A stretch of 64,000 nt of DNA, taken from positions 2,142,501-2,206,500 of the forward strand of contig NZ_LT907844.1 of the NCBI RefSeq assembly GCF_900215505.1, given 5' to 3'. The notes under the pieces were generated by a model that was not told the origin of the DNA, made no database searches, and saw only the letters and a list, made by a program, of their open reading frames with translations. Both the position numbers and the translations under genes were made by a program. Numbering within the stretch: the first letter of the stretch is position 1; each line of letters begins with the position of its first letter. Source of the stretch: Cohaesibacter sp. ES.047. GTDB lineage: Bacteria > Pseudomonadota > Alphaproteobacteria > Rhizobiales > Cohaesibacteraceae. Of this stretch, positions 36,383-46,571 are shown piece by piece.

Positions 36383-36856
36383 GTGAGGTGCGTCAGCTTC
36401 TTATGTAAAGGCGCGAAACGATCTTTCGCGGCCAAGAAAACCGGGTTGAAATACAAGTTTAGGTAAGTGAAAAATATTTTTGTAATGTAGAAAATAGTAT
36501 TTCTGTTCTATTTTGGGTTGTAATGGAATGAGTTTTGAAACCGAATGACAAAAATGCCAAGGCGTTTGTTGGACATGTGTTCAAAAGTTGTTTTGGTTGT
36601 ACGTGACAAAACGCAGTCGAAAGACGAATGCTCTGTTTGAGAAAACGCATGAAAAGCGGAAATTATTGGGAAAATATCAGAAACAATTCAGACATGAAGC
36701 GCAGCATTTTTAGCGCTCAAACCGCCCCTTTTCACAGGTTAGAAAGGTCTTTTTGCCGCTGAAAACACGCAGAAGAATCATTGGTGATTCGTTTTGAAGA
36801 GGCCCGCAGACTGAGGCGGGTCTGGCAACAAAAAGGCCACCCCGGGCGGGGTGACC
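36383..36856. other. AT-rich intergenic region before IS element
   Basis: About 470 bases, no gene supported. AT-rich throughout. Just before the IS, GGCCACCCCG / CGGGGTGACC forms a hairpin preceded by AAAAA; it looks like a terminator whose other flank was cut off by the IS insertion at 36857. Confidence 0.45.
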
Positions 36857-38031
36857 TAATACCATCGAGCGGAATTCAGAACCGATTTGCCCATTCTCGC
36901 AATCCGATGGACATGATGATCCAAGGTTGATCGACGAGTTTGTTCCAGGCTTCGCAACATATCGCGAGGATTTCCTCGTAGGATGAGAAGATCCGGTTGG
37001 AAAGCCAATTTTCCCGCATGAACTGCCATATATTCTCGACCGGGTTCAATTCAGGAGACCTTGGTGGTAGCGGGAGCAATGTGATGTTGTCCGGCACGTC
37101 AAGATTTTGCGTTGTGTGCCAGCCTGCCTGATCGAGAATGAGGATTGCGTGGGCTCCATCAGCGACTTGGCCGGAGATTTCTTCCAGATGCCACTGCATG
37201 GCTTGCCTGTTGCAATAGGGCAGGACCAAACCCGCCCCTACACCACGTGCCGGGCAGATAGCCCCGAAGATATAGACTGACTTTGTCCTTTGATCTTTCG
37301 GTGCAACAGGGCGGGTTCCGCGCTTTGCCCAACGACGTGTGATCTTGGTTTTCTGCCCGACACGCGCCTCATCCTGCCACCACACTTCTATCGGGGCTCC
37401 TTTCGGGAGCTTTCTGCGGACTTCTGCCAACTCGGCTGGGAAGTTTTTTTAAACTCATCCATCGCAAACTGGTTCTGCCCTCTATGGCGGGGGCGAGCAG
37501 AGAGCTTGGCAAAGCCAAGGGCACGTAGTTCACGACCAACAGAGGATTCTTCCAAGGAGATGCCATATTCCTCATAGATCCAGCGGGCCAGATCCTTGCG
37601 CCGCCAGCGCACAACACCATGAATGGCCGGGATAGGTCCCTGTTCGACGATTGCGGCGAGAGCCTTGCGCTGTTCATCATCCAGTTTGCTGGGGGCTCCA
37701 GAACGTGCCTTTTCGATCAAACCCGTTGGGCCTTCGGTATTGAAGCGAAGCACCCAATCCCGGATTATTTGCAAGGTAACGCCGCCAATGCGGGCGGCAT
37801 CACACCGTTTGCCGCCATCGTAAATCTCGGCCAGAGCCAAAAGCCGACGGCTCTGGTTGGCATGCTTGCTAGCCGTGGACAACTGCTGCAAGGCCTGCCC
37901 GTCATAAACTTCACGAAGTGATACTGCTCTGCCCATTCTGCCATCCTCCAAATCAATGAAAGCCATTGATCCAGAAAACGATCAAAAAGGGAATCCCGAA
38001 TTTGAGTCAGAACTTCCGCTTGTTGGTATTA
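36857..38031 (-). mobile_element. IS630-family element, second type
   Basis: A complete 1.18-kb element bounded by TA on both sides (36857-36858 and 38030-38031). The terminal inverted repeats read inward as TAATACCATCGAGCGGAA and TAATACCAACAAGCGGAA. It is unrelated at DNA level to the other IS630 copies here. It carries one transposase gene in two overlapping frames on the - strand. Confidence 0.92.
36876..37936 (-). CDS. IS630-family transposase, made by -1 frameshift
   Basis: N-terminal part from 37936 (MGRAVSLREVYDGQALQQLS) has two HTH motifs, including KRCDAARIGGVTLQIIRDWV; it runs to DEFKK in a run of seven A (37444-37450), where a -1 slip continues as NFPAELAEVRRKLPKGAPIE. The catalytic part has WWQDEARVGQK, ILILDQAGWHTTQNL, and SPELNPVENIWQFM, so all three acidic residues are kept. 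The 0 frame ends at about 37388. Likely active; an in-frame ATG at 37966 is an alternative start. Confidence 0.85.
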
Positions 38032-38053
38032 CCTCTTCACGTTGCGGGCCGAT

Positions 38054-39095
38054 TAAAGCGTGATGCGATTAATTGACCTCAGACCTGGCAGCTTTGAAGT
38101 CGTTCAGACACTCCTTGGCAGAATAGAGGTCACAAATGTCACCGATCGCGTCTGAGATTGTATCGAAGCTTCTGGCTGCTCGCTTGCGCAGCAGTGTCTT
38201 GAGTTTGGAATATGCCATTTCGATGGGATTGAGGTCCGGAGAATATGGCGGAAGAAACAGCAGCCATGCCCCCTTTGATCTGACGAGCTTGTCAGCTTTC
38301 TCACTTTTGTGGAAGGCGACATTATCGAGGATGACGATGTCGCCAGCTGACAGGGTCGGCAGTAGTTGAGTTTCAATCCAAGTTTCAAAGATACGTCGGT
38401 TCATCGGAGCATTGACGATCCAGGGCGCAACCATCCCACGGGATCTCAAACCAGCGATGAAGGCCTGGGATTTCCAATGACCAAAAGAAGCGTGAGCGCG
38501 ATAGCGCTGTCCTTTTGGTGACCATCCAGACCGTTTGGTCAGCTTCGTGTTGGTTGATGTCACATCGATAAAGAGCAATCGGGACAGTGCCTTGTTGAAG
38601 AAAGACTGGCGCTGATTGATCCATACATACCGATCATGAGCAATGGCGGCCCGTAGCTGTTTAGTGGCTACCAGACTTTTTTATGGCTCAGGCCGAGCCT
38701 GTGAAGCAGGCGCCCAACGTTGGAGCGATGCACATGGACCCCGCGTTCAGCCAATTCCAGACAAAGTTCATCAAGCTTCAGATCGCCATTCTCAGACATG
38801 CGCCTTGTGATCCATTCATGATGCCCACCCAACTTGCCTTTGTCTGGTCGGCCTTGCTTGCGAGGCTGCACAGAACCCGTCTATTTCTTGAGAAGCATCA
38901 GGTTATTGACAAACCGTGGTGACACGTGGAAATGGGTGGCGGCCGCCCGATGCGAATGACCGGCATCAACAAATGAAGCAACACGTTCGCGCAATGCAAT
39001 AGGAAGTGATTTGCCCATGATGATCCCCTTTTCTCAAAGGGAATCACAATTGGCAAAAAATGGGAATCCTGAATCTCATTAATTGCGACATGCTT
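38054..39095 (-). mobile_element. IS630-type element, copy 3
   Basis: Sister of copies 1 and 2, about 1.04 kb. Right end TAAAGCGTGATGCGATTAAT at 38054; left end, read inward, AAAGCATGTCGCAATTAAT. TA is present at the right flank, but the left flank reads TC, so the target duplication is not intact. Only 22 bases separate it from the other IS630 element at 36857-38031. Confidence 0.9.
38069..39017 (-). pseudogene. IS630 transposase, copy 3, with nonsense codon
   Basis: orfA starts MGKSLPIALRERVASFVDAG at 39017 but reaches TAG at 38881-38883 right after LMLLKK; the rest reads QPRKQGRPDKGK on to LHRLGLSHKK. The A6 slip site (38677-38682) then leads by -1 into the catalytic part, where FIDVTSTN, VILDNVAFHKSE and NPIEMAYSK are intact. 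So the DDE residues remain but the stop cuts the protein at about 45 residues. It would need readthrough to be active. Confidence 0.87.
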
Positions 39096-39223
39096 TGATC
39101 TTCCATCAAGAGATACGATAATTGATCCGTTAGGCCGGTATCGTCCAGCAATCGGACGTTCACTCTCATGGGTGCACGCGAGCATTGTCTGGTGCTTCGA
39201 TGCATTGGGAAGCGTTCGCGCAT

Positions 39224-39260
39224 GAAAAAACCCGGCCAGATGATTTGACCGGGTTTTTTA
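39224..39260. terminator. Bidirectional terminator after trxA
   Basis: AAAAAACCCGG / CCGGGTTTTTT around a 13-base loop, with A- and T-runs on both sides, so it can act on either strand. It closes trxA on the - strand and marks the right edge of the accessory segment. Confidence 0.88.
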
Positions 39261-39396
39261 GGATCCGTTTCAGGATCAGAAACGGCGCACTAGAGCGATT
39301 TGAAGATAAACCGGGTCACCGGTTTAGATTTAAACGCTATCTCTCAGTATGCTATCGCATTCTCGTGAATGAGTGTTCCCGAGAATTGCTCTATAA

Positions 39397-39714
39397 TCAG
39401 GCGCCGGTCTCGATCCATTTTTCAAGATCGGACTTCGGAGCAGCGCCAACCTTCATCGCAACCGCTTCTCCGCCTTTAAACAGCAGGAGGGTCGGGATGG
39501 AGCGCACGCCGAACTGAGCTGCGGTGTTGGGATTTTCGTCGACGTTGACCTTGACGATTTTGACGCTTCCACCTTTTTCGGTGTCGATCTCGTCAAGAAT
39601 CGGAGCGATCATTTTGCAAGGGCCGCACCATTCAGCCCAGAAATCTACAACAACAGGTACATCGCCCTGAACTTCTTCCGCAAACGTGGCGTCGGTAGCA
39701 TTGACAGTAGCCAT
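39397..39714 (-). CDS. trxA: Thioredoxin
   Basis: Small cytoplasmic disulfide reductase, 105 aa. Active site WCGPC at residues 29-33 (Cys30, Cys33) in [20 protein letters not shown]; then the cis-Pro segment [15 protein letters not shown]. It is followed on the + side by the addA stop about 110 bases away, and in many rhizobia folC-trxA-addA are neighbours. Typical length. Confidence 0.96.
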   Translation of the reverse strand: MATVNATDATFAEEVQGDVPVVVDFWAEWCGPCKMIAPILDEIDTEKGGSVKIVKVNVDENPNTAAQFGVRSIPTLLLFKGGEAVAMKVGAAPKSDLEKWIETGA

Positions 39715-39827
39715 ATCATGCCTCTTTCAATTGAGCCCCACCGAAATCAGGGAAGTCGGGCAAGGCGGTTGATCTATCAATATTCATTGAAGAATGAATA
39801 TTAGCTCTTTGTTCTGAAGGTAGGTAT

Positions 39828-42800
39828 TCACTGGGCTTGCGTCAAGGACTTAACACCCACGTGATCAAGAGCTGAGCGCCGTTGTGCGGCACTCACCTCC
39901 ATAATGGAAGCATCTGCTGTGAAGAGCAGCAACGATAGAATGGATTTTCCCGGATAGAGAGGCGCGAGCAGCTCTGCATAAAGGGCCATTTGCGTCTGGT
40001 AGGCCAGAGGAATCTCTTCGGAAGTCTGTGGCGGATGGCGATTCGTCTTGTAGTCGATGATGACGACCGATCTGTCGGTCACGATCAATCTGTCGACCTG
40101 GCCAGACACAGTCCTTGTCTCGCCATTGAGCGTGACAAAGCCAGCAAGGGACACTTCGGCCTGACTTTCAGGACTGAAAAGTGCGCCATGTTCCGGGTGG
40201 TCGATAAGCCCGATGACTTCGTCGAGTATCTGTTGTCGCGCTTGATGAGGCATGTCGGAGGCCATGCTCGCCAGATAGGTATGCGCCGACGTGGAGCGCT
40301 TTTCTCTTGGTAATTGAGGGAGATGCTCAATCAACGCATGAATGAGAGTGCCCCGCCGACGCGGTTCCCAGTCAAACACATGGGCTTGGGTCGGGATTTT
40401 GGTCAGTTTGACAAATGGCCTGTCCGCCGCTTCTTCGCTTTCCGCCGCCCGAGAGGGCTGCAACAGCAAAGGTGAGGCAGGTTTTGCAGGAGCGGGCCGA
40501 CCAAACCAATCAGGCAGAGGCGCGGAGACAGCGCTTTCTTTTTCCTTGTCAGTCTTGTCAGATGCCGCATCTTTGGCAACAAACGCCCCTTCAAGCTGCC
40601 AGCGCTGGATCGGCTCGCCGGTCACCGGATGTTCGATATCGACAAGATCGGCAGCAAGCGACCGCCGCGCCACCTCATACCAGCAATTCTCCGCTGGTTG
40701 GTTCTTGCCCCGATAGCCGCACAGATAAAGTCGGTCTTCGGCGCGCGTCATGCCCACATAGAGCAGCCGCAAATATTCTTCTTCGGCGGCAGCATCCAAT
40801 AGGGCAAGGCTCTGTTTCACCGGCAGTGGTTGGCTGCTGCTTGGGGCCTTCCATGCCCGAAGCGTCGCGCCGCCCTGATCATTGGGCAGCTCGACCAGAT
40901 GCGGGTGATGCCGCGCGTTGGCCGGTTTTCCCGTGCCATCGATCAGGAACACGATCGGGGCTTCAAGACCTTTCGAGCCATGCACGGTCATGACGCGGAT
41001 CTGGTCGTTTGCCGCGCCCATGTCGCGTTTGATCTCGGCCCCACCTGCTCGCATCGCCGCCAGAAAGGCCTGCAGGTTTGGCGTCTGTGTCTTTTCGAAG
41101 TCAAGCGCCCGCGACAACAGCTCGTCTATCACCTCGTCAGCTTCCGGTCCGAGCCTTTCGATGAAGGCCTGCCGTTTGCCATCCGGCCCGAGGATCTGGG
41201 CAAAGAAATCGAACGGCGGCTGGAAGTCGATCTGGCTCTGCCATGCCTTGAGCTGGCTGAAGGTGGCCGCAAAATCGGTGTCAGAATCTCGCCCGCTTTC
41301 AGCCCGTTTTTGTAAGACATCCCAAAGGCTTGTGGCGCGCCCATCGGGAGCGTGGGCAAGGTCGAACAGACGCGCTTCGGATAGTCCGAACAGGGGGCTT
41401 TTGAGCACCGTGGCAAGGGACAGGTCATCCTCGGGCAGCAGCATGACATCGCACAATGCGAGAAGATCCATCACCGCGATATGGTCGAGCAAGGCCAGCC
41501 GGTCAGCCCCGGCAACGGGCAATCCTTCTTCCTTGAGGGCCCGGTTCACGGCAGTCACGAAGGCATCGCGCTTGCGCACCAGAATGAGAATGTCACCAGC
41601 CGTGATCAGGCGTCCGGACCCTTCGAGCCGCTCGCCTTTTTCGATCCAGTGGCGAACCGTTTGGGCAACCGTACGGGCCAGACGGACCGCCGGGCTCGCC
41701 TCTCCTTGCGCATCCAGTGGCTTGGCCCAGTCTTCTTCCTCTTCCTGCTCGATTGGCTCATAAAGCGGCCAGACCTCGACAAGGCCCGGATCCCGTCCGC
41801 GGATCGGTTCATGCACCGTTGCGACCTTGTCCGAGGACAGGGCCTCGAAGGTCTCGGACTTGGAAAAGACCGCGTCCACGGATCTCAACACATGGGGTGT
41901 CGAGCGGAAAGACAGGTACAGCTTGACGTCTTCGAACGGCTTGCCTGCCTCTTTCGCTTTCTGCCGAAAGGACTCGCGCATTTTGGCGAACCATTTCGGC
42001 TCGGCGCCTTGGAAGGAATAGATTGACTGTTTCTCGTCGCCCACGGCAAAGATTGTCCGGTTGACCGGGCGGGCGCTTTCACCGGTGAAGAATTCCTCCC
42101 CCAGTTTGCTTATGATTTCCCACTGGCGCGGGTTGGTATCCTGCGCCTCGTCTACGAGAATATGATCAATGCCCTGATCGAGCTTGTAGTGCACCCAGGC
42201 GGAGGCATTGACGCCGCGCAGGAGATTGGACGCCTTGAGGATCAGGTCGTCGAAATCCATCAGCCCACGGGCCGCCTTGACCCGTTCGTAATAACCAATG
42301 ACCCCTTCGGCGAGCGCGAACAGCGCCCCGCTGACGTCAAGGGTCAGAAGCGCAGCCTTCTTGTCAAACAGGGCATCAAGTCGCGCCTGCTCGCGATCAA
42401 TCGCCCCTTCAAGGCTCGGTTCAGCTTCCAGCATTTTCTTGGATGCGACATAGGAGAGAGCCTTGGCGTTTCCGTCCTTCTTTCGAAAGAGCGATAGCCA
42501 CAGGGTGATCTGCTCGGCCGGATCCTTCGAGGCGACCAGAGCCGCCATCAGCGCCGACTGGTCCTTGTCGCGTTTGCCGCCGGTGGCAAATAGAGGCGCG
42601 AGTTGGCTGAGATAGCCGGGCTGAAAATCCGGCCCGAACGGGATCGTTGCCTCCAGATCAGCAACAGTTTCCCCCGGCGCAACGCCAAGGGTCCGGGCGA
42701 GCGCGGCAAGAGCAGCATCAAGGCCAACTTGCCCTGCGCCCGCGCCGCCAATTTCGCTGGCTTCCATGAAACGGCCAAAGCCTTCCCGGTCGCGCACCAG

Positions 42801-43397
42801 CGAGATGAGGGCATCACGGATGCCCATATCCCCCATATGATCGACAACGAGATCAAGCGCCGTGCGCCAGTCTGGACGCAGGCCAAGCCGTGCGGCGCGC
42901 AAGACGTGCGAAAGCGCCGCCTCAAGCAGCTCGGCTGAAAGCTGATCGTCGAGAATCTCGAAGTGGGCCGGAACGTTGGCCTCCAGCGGGAACTGGTGTA
43001 GCAGGCGTTCGGCAAAGGCGTGAATAGTCTGGATCTTGAGCCCGCCCGGGGTCTCAAGTGCGCGTGCAAACAAGCGCCGTGCCAGAGCCAGCTTGGCCGC
43101 ATCGGGCCGTTCTCCCTCGATTTCGGTTAGCAGGGCGGCGAGCTCTTCATCGGATTGCTCGGTCCATTTGCCCAGATCACTGAAGACCCGGTTCGACATT
43201 TCTGCTGCTGCCGCCTTGGTAAAGGTCAGGCACAGAATGCGCGAAGGCTCTGTTCCGTTGAGCAAAAGCCGAACAACCCGCCGCGCCAGAACAAAGGTCT
43301 TGCCCGATCCGGCATTGGCGCTGACCCACGCCGAATTGTCCGGATGGGCCGCGCGAAACTGGGCATCAAGCGTGTCGGCTGGAATCGTGGGTGCCAT
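39828..43397 (-). CDS. addA: Double-strand break repair helicase-nuclease AddA
   Basis: UvrD-type helicase with a C-terminal RecB-like nuclease; with AddB it resects double-strand breaks for RecA. 1189 aa. Walker A SANAGSGKTFVLARR at about residues 26-40; DHILVDEAQDTNPRQW is motif II; QSIYSFQGAEPKWF and MTVHGSKGLEAPIVF follow; the nuclease end has VSGQVDRLIVTDRSVVIIDY with KTNR. The ATG shares one base with the addB stop (TGATG), so the pair is translationally coupled; a GTG three bases up is an alternative. Confidence 0.95.
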   Translation of the reverse strand: MAPTIPADTLDAQFRAAHPDNSAWVSANAGSGKTFVLARRVVRLLLNGTEPSRILCLTFTKAAAAEMSNRVFSDLGKWTEQSDEELAALLTEIEGERPDAAKLALARRLFARALETPGGLKIQTIHAFAERLLHQFPLEANVPAHFEILDDQLSAELLEAALSHVLRAARLGLRPDWRTALDLVVDHMGDMGIRDALISLVRDREGFGRFMEASEIGGAGAGQVGLDAALAALARTLGVAPGETVADLEATIPFGPDFQPGYLSQLAPLFATGGKRDKDQSALMAALVASKDPAEQITLWLSLFRKKDGNAKALSYVASKKMLEAEPSLEGAIDREQARLDALFDKKAALLTLDVSGALFALAEGVIGYYERVKAARGLMDFDDLILKASNLLRGVNASAWVHYKLDQGIDHILVDEAQDTNPRQWEIISKLGEEFFTGESARPVNRTIFAVGDEKQSIYSFQGAEPKWFAKMRESFRQKAKEAGKPFEDVKLYLSFRSTPHVLRSVDAVFSKSETFEALSSDKVATVHEPIRGRDPGLVEVWPLYEPIEQEEEEDWAKPLDAQGEASPAVRLARTVAQTVRHWIEKGERLEGSGRLITAGDILILVRKRDAFVTAVNRALKEEGLPVAGADRLALLDHIAVMDLLALCDVMLLPEDDLSLATVLKSPLFGLSEARLFDLAHAPDGRATSLWDVLQKRAESGRDSDTDFAATFSQLKAWQSQIDFQPPFDFFAQILGPDGKRQAFIERLGPEADEVIDELLSRALDFEKTQTPNLQAFLAAMRAGGAEIKRDMGAANDQIRVMTVHGSKGLEAPIVFLIDGTGKPANARHHPHLVELPNDQGGATLRAWKAPSSSQPLPVKQSLALLDAAAEEEYLRLLYVGMTRAEDRLYLCGYRGKNQPAENCWYEVARRSLAADLVDIEHPVTGEPIQRWQLEGAFVAKDAASDKTDKEKESAVSAPLPDWFGRPAPAKPASPLLLQPSRAAESEEAADRPFVKLTKIPTQAHVFDWEPRRRGTLIHALIEHLPQLPREKRSTSAHTYLASMASDMPHQARQQILDEVIGLIDHPEHGALFSPESQAEVSLAGFVTLNGETRTVSGQVDRLIVTDRSVVIIDYKTNRHPPQTSEEIPLAYQTQMALYAELLAPLYPGKSILSLLLFTADASIMEVSAAQRRSALDHVGVKSLTQAQ

Positions 43398-46300
43398 CAC
43401 TCATCTCCCTCGTTGAGTGACCATTCCTTGACCCGCGCAAGATGATCGTAAGACCCTGCAAAACGCGTCATCATGGGCCGCGCCCGCGAGGCATACCCTT
43501 TCGCCGGATCATCATAGGCCGTGATCAGGCCCAATAGGCGCTTGCCGATCAATTCGACAATATCCTCGGCGGCATAGTCCTTTTCGACACCGGTCTTTAT
43601 TTCGCCTGCGGTGCGTCCGCCGGAAAGCCGGATCCACGCCATGTCGCCGACTTCGATGCCTTTGGGAATGTTATCAAAGCCGCCGAGTTTGGCCATGTAG
43701 CCTTCAAGCGCCAATTGCGGTGCGAAGCCGGGCAGAACCTGTTTGGCGGTGGGAGGCTGGCCGGTCTTGAAATCCACCACATGCAGGCGGTCGTCATCGG
43801 AAATATCGAGCCGGTCGGCCCGTCCCCTCAACACGAAGTCACCGCCCGACATGGATAGGGTGATGCGGCCCGTAATCTCTGGATAGCGACCGGCAATCCT
43901 GTCGTTGCGCGGCGCTTCCCACTCCAGCACGAACCAGCGGGCGATACGCTCGAAACGTGGCCACCAGAAGGCCATCAGCTCGGGGAAATTGTCCCACTGG
44001 TGGAAGGCCTCTTCACCCATTTTCAAAAGGCAGGCGACTGCGCTTTCGTCATACGGACCGGTCCAGTCCTTTGTGAAATTGCCCAAAATATCGTGAATGA
44101 TCGAGCCTTTTTCCGCACCACCCGGCTGCGCTCCGATGTCGTCAAGCTCGCGAAGCCCCAGCACATGTTTGGCATAAAGGGCATAGGGATCCCGCACCCA
44201 CGTCTCGATCTCGGTGACCGACAGGGATCTGGGGCGGGCGTTAAGCGGCGGGACAGGCACAGGCCGTTGATAAGGCTCTGACGGTTCGGGAGCATCCATC
44301 TGCCGTGCCCAGTGTACGTAGGTTTCACCCCGTTCGGCCATCGCTTTGCGTGCGGTCTCGCCAGCCACGGCAGACAGGCGCTGCAACCAGCGACTTGGCA
44401 CGGTTGGTGAGCCGCCGCTCTTGACCGCCCGGATGAGCACGACTTCCTTGCGCCCCATGGCCTGAACAAAGTCGTGGGCTGCGAGACCGATGCGGCGCTC
44501 CGGCGGCTCGAGTTTCATGCCCGCCCGCATGGGCCGCGATAGCCATGCATCCGACGTTGTCTCCGCTGGCCATGAGCCTTCATTAAGGCCCCCGATAACC
44601 ACCCGGTCGACATCCAGGAGCCGTGCTTCGAGCGTTCCGAGCAATTGCAGGCGTGGATCGCCGTCCCCTTGTGACAGCACGGTCTCGCCAGACATCAGGG
44701 CCACGAGAAACGGCGCGACATCACCGGCGTCCAGCACCATGCCGCCATGATCCAGCTGGATCGTGCGATCAAAGAAGCCGCGCAAGGACCGCCCCGCAGC
44801 CTCATCATAAAGCCGGTCGGGGGTGCCTTCGACATCAAGGGCGATGGCTTCGAGTGCAGCAACAAGCGCGGCTATCCAGTCGCCAAATCCGGCGGGCTCG
44901 TCGCCAGTCATCAGCGCTTCAATGGGGCTAGTGGCTTCCCCAAGGCGGGCGAGCAAAGTCTCGGCCAGATGCCAGATTTCCGGTAGACCGGTGCTTGATT
45001 TCTCTGCCTTTTCGATTGCTTTGATCTTGCGGCGGGCAAATTCATCCAGCATTGGCTGAAGGCCATTGCCAAGCCGTGGGCCACGCAAAAGACGAAGCTC
45101 AAGGAAACGCGCTGCGCGACGGACTTCGGCGCGCGGCAGACCCAGCGAGGCAAGCGGATGCTTGAGCAAGGCCAGAAGGTGAACGGGATCATAGCCCCCC
45201 ACGATGCATTCCACCATCAAACGCATCAAGAGGGCAGGGGGCGTTTCACCCAGAGGCATGCCGGCTGTGTCTTCCACATCGATCTGCCAGCGCTTGAGTT
45301 CAAGCAACACCCTTCGCGCCAGCGCGCGGTCGGGGGTGACCAGCGCCGCCCGGCCCTCCGGTCGCTCCAGAACTTCCCGCAGGGCAAGCGCGGCAATCCG
45401 TGCCTCTTCCTGCTCGTTGCCAGCCTCGGCAAAGGACACGCCAGCGAGGGCTTCAGCCCGTGCGGCCTCGTCAATCGGTGCCAGCGTTGTGCTCCAAAGC
45501 TCGGTGGTCTCTGCCGGGCGCAAGGCCTCGCTCATCAGTGTCTCGCGCACCAGAGGCGCGCCAGAAATGCCAGAAAGGTCGGCCACGTCATCCCGCTTGA
45601 GAGCCATGCGGTCAAGCAATTGCTTGAGGTTGAATTGAGGATGACCGGCGGCTGGTTCCGCTTCGCCAAAGGCGGGGTGCAAGGTGCCAATCGCCTGCCA
45701 GCTCGGCTCGTCCAGATGATAATCAAGTCCGGGCAGGATCAGCGCGCCTTTGGGATGACGCGCGACCGCTTCAAGCAGGTCCGCCGTGGCGGGAATTGAA
45801 CCAGTCGACCCGGCGGCGATGACAGGCCCGTCATGGGCTTCAATCGCCTTGATTTCTGCTGCAATCACCGCGTTGCGCCGCTCGACGGGATCCACCAGCG
45901 TCAAGCCGGCTTTCTGCCCCAGCTCCGCCAGATGGTTGGGCCAGAACTCGGTGGCGATTTTGAGAAACGCGAGGCTCATCTGCCAGTAGGTGCCATAGTC
46001 CTCCGGCACCAGAGTATCGAGTAGCGACCAGTCCGAACGCTCACGATGCACAGCATCAATGAGGGCGAGCAGGTCAATCGCCAGATAGGCCGCATCGGTC
46101 GGCGTGGCCGAAACATGAAGAGGTTGGTTCGGGTCCAGATTGAGCACGGTACGGGCATATTGCTGTGCCCAGCCATGCACAAGCGCGCTCATGGAGAGCC
46201 GCCGTTGCACAGCGTCCATGGCAACGGGAAGATCCCAGAAGCCATCCGAATCGCCGGCCGCAACCTTGAGCGGAAGCAGGTCTTCGTCCGTATCTCCGAT

Positions 46301-46540
46301 CACATGGATCTTGGGCAGGATAACGCTTTGCAAACCGCGCTTTTGCATCTGCGGCAGGAAGGCGTCCTTGAGTGCGTCTGCGGTTCGCCGGGTGGGTACA
46401 TAAATCAGAGCACGACCCAACTCCGCCGGATTGCTGGCGTCGAAGCCGGGGATCAGCCGCCCATCAACAAGGGAATCAATCAGGGTGGCCAGAAAGGGGC
46501 TGGCCGCTGAAATGGAATAAACGCGAGCCGTTTGCTGCAT
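43397..46540 (-). CDS. addB: Double-strand break repair protein AddB, alphaproteobacterial type
   Basis: Partner of AddA. 1047 aa, starting MQQTARVYSISAASPFLATL. As in other alphaproteobacterial AddB, the helicase-like part has no clear Walker A (IYVPTRRTADALKDAFLPQM at that place). The C-terminal PD-(D/E)XK nuclease has GRADRLDISDDDRLHVVDFK. Overlaps addA by one base. The MurU-like gene lies 31 bases upstream. Confidence 0.93.
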   Translation of the reverse strand: MQQTARVYSISAASPFLATLIDSLVDGRLIPGFDASNPAELGRALIYVPTRRTADALKDAFLPQMQKRGLQSVILPKIHVIGDTDEDLLPLKVAAGDSDGFWDLPVAMDAVQRRLSMSALVHGWAQQYARTVLNLDPNQPLHVSATPTDAAYLAIDLLALIDAVHRERSDWSLLDTLVPEDYGTYWQMSLAFLKIATEFWPNHLAELGQKAGLTLVDPVERRNAVIAAEIKAIEAHDGPVIAAGSTGSIPATADLLEAVARHPKGALILPGLDYHLDEPSWQAIGTLHPAFGEAEPAAGHPQFNLKQLLDRMALKRDDVADLSGISGAPLVRETLMSEALRPAETTELWSTTLAPIDEAARAEALAGVSFAEAGNEQEEARIAALALREVLERPEGRAALVTPDRALARRVLLELKRWQIDVEDTAGMPLGETPPALLMRLMVECIVGGYDPVHLLALLKHPLASLGLPRAEVRRAARFLELRLLRGPRLGNGLQPMLDEFARRKIKAIEKAEKSSTGLPEIWHLAETLLARLGEATSPIEALMTGDEPAGFGDWIAALVAALEAIALDVEGTPDRLYDEAAGRSLRGFFDRTIQLDHGGMVLDAGDVAPFLVALMSGETVLSQGDGDPRLQLLGTLEARLLDVDRVVIGGLNEGSWPAETTSDAWLSRPMRAGMKLEPPERRIGLAAHDFVQAMGRKEVVLIRAVKSGGSPTVPSRWLQRLSAVAGETARKAMAERGETYVHWARQMDAPEPSEPYQRPVPVPPLNARPRSLSVTEIETWVRDPYALYAKHVLGLRELDDIGAQPGGAEKGSIIHDILGNFTKDWTGPYDESAVACLLKMGEEAFHQWDNFPELMAFWWPRFERIARWFVLEWEAPRNDRIAGRYPEITGRITLSMSGGDFVLRGRADRLDISDDDRLHVVDFKTGQPPTAKQVLPGFAPQLALEGYMAKLGGFDNIPKGIEVGDMAWIRLSGGRTAGEIKTGVEKDYAAEDIVELIGKRLLGLITAYDDPAKGYASRARPMMTRFAGSYDHLARVKEWSLNEGDE

Positions 46541-46571
46541 GGGCCCCTCCCGAAGGCTTCAAGACCGGAAT

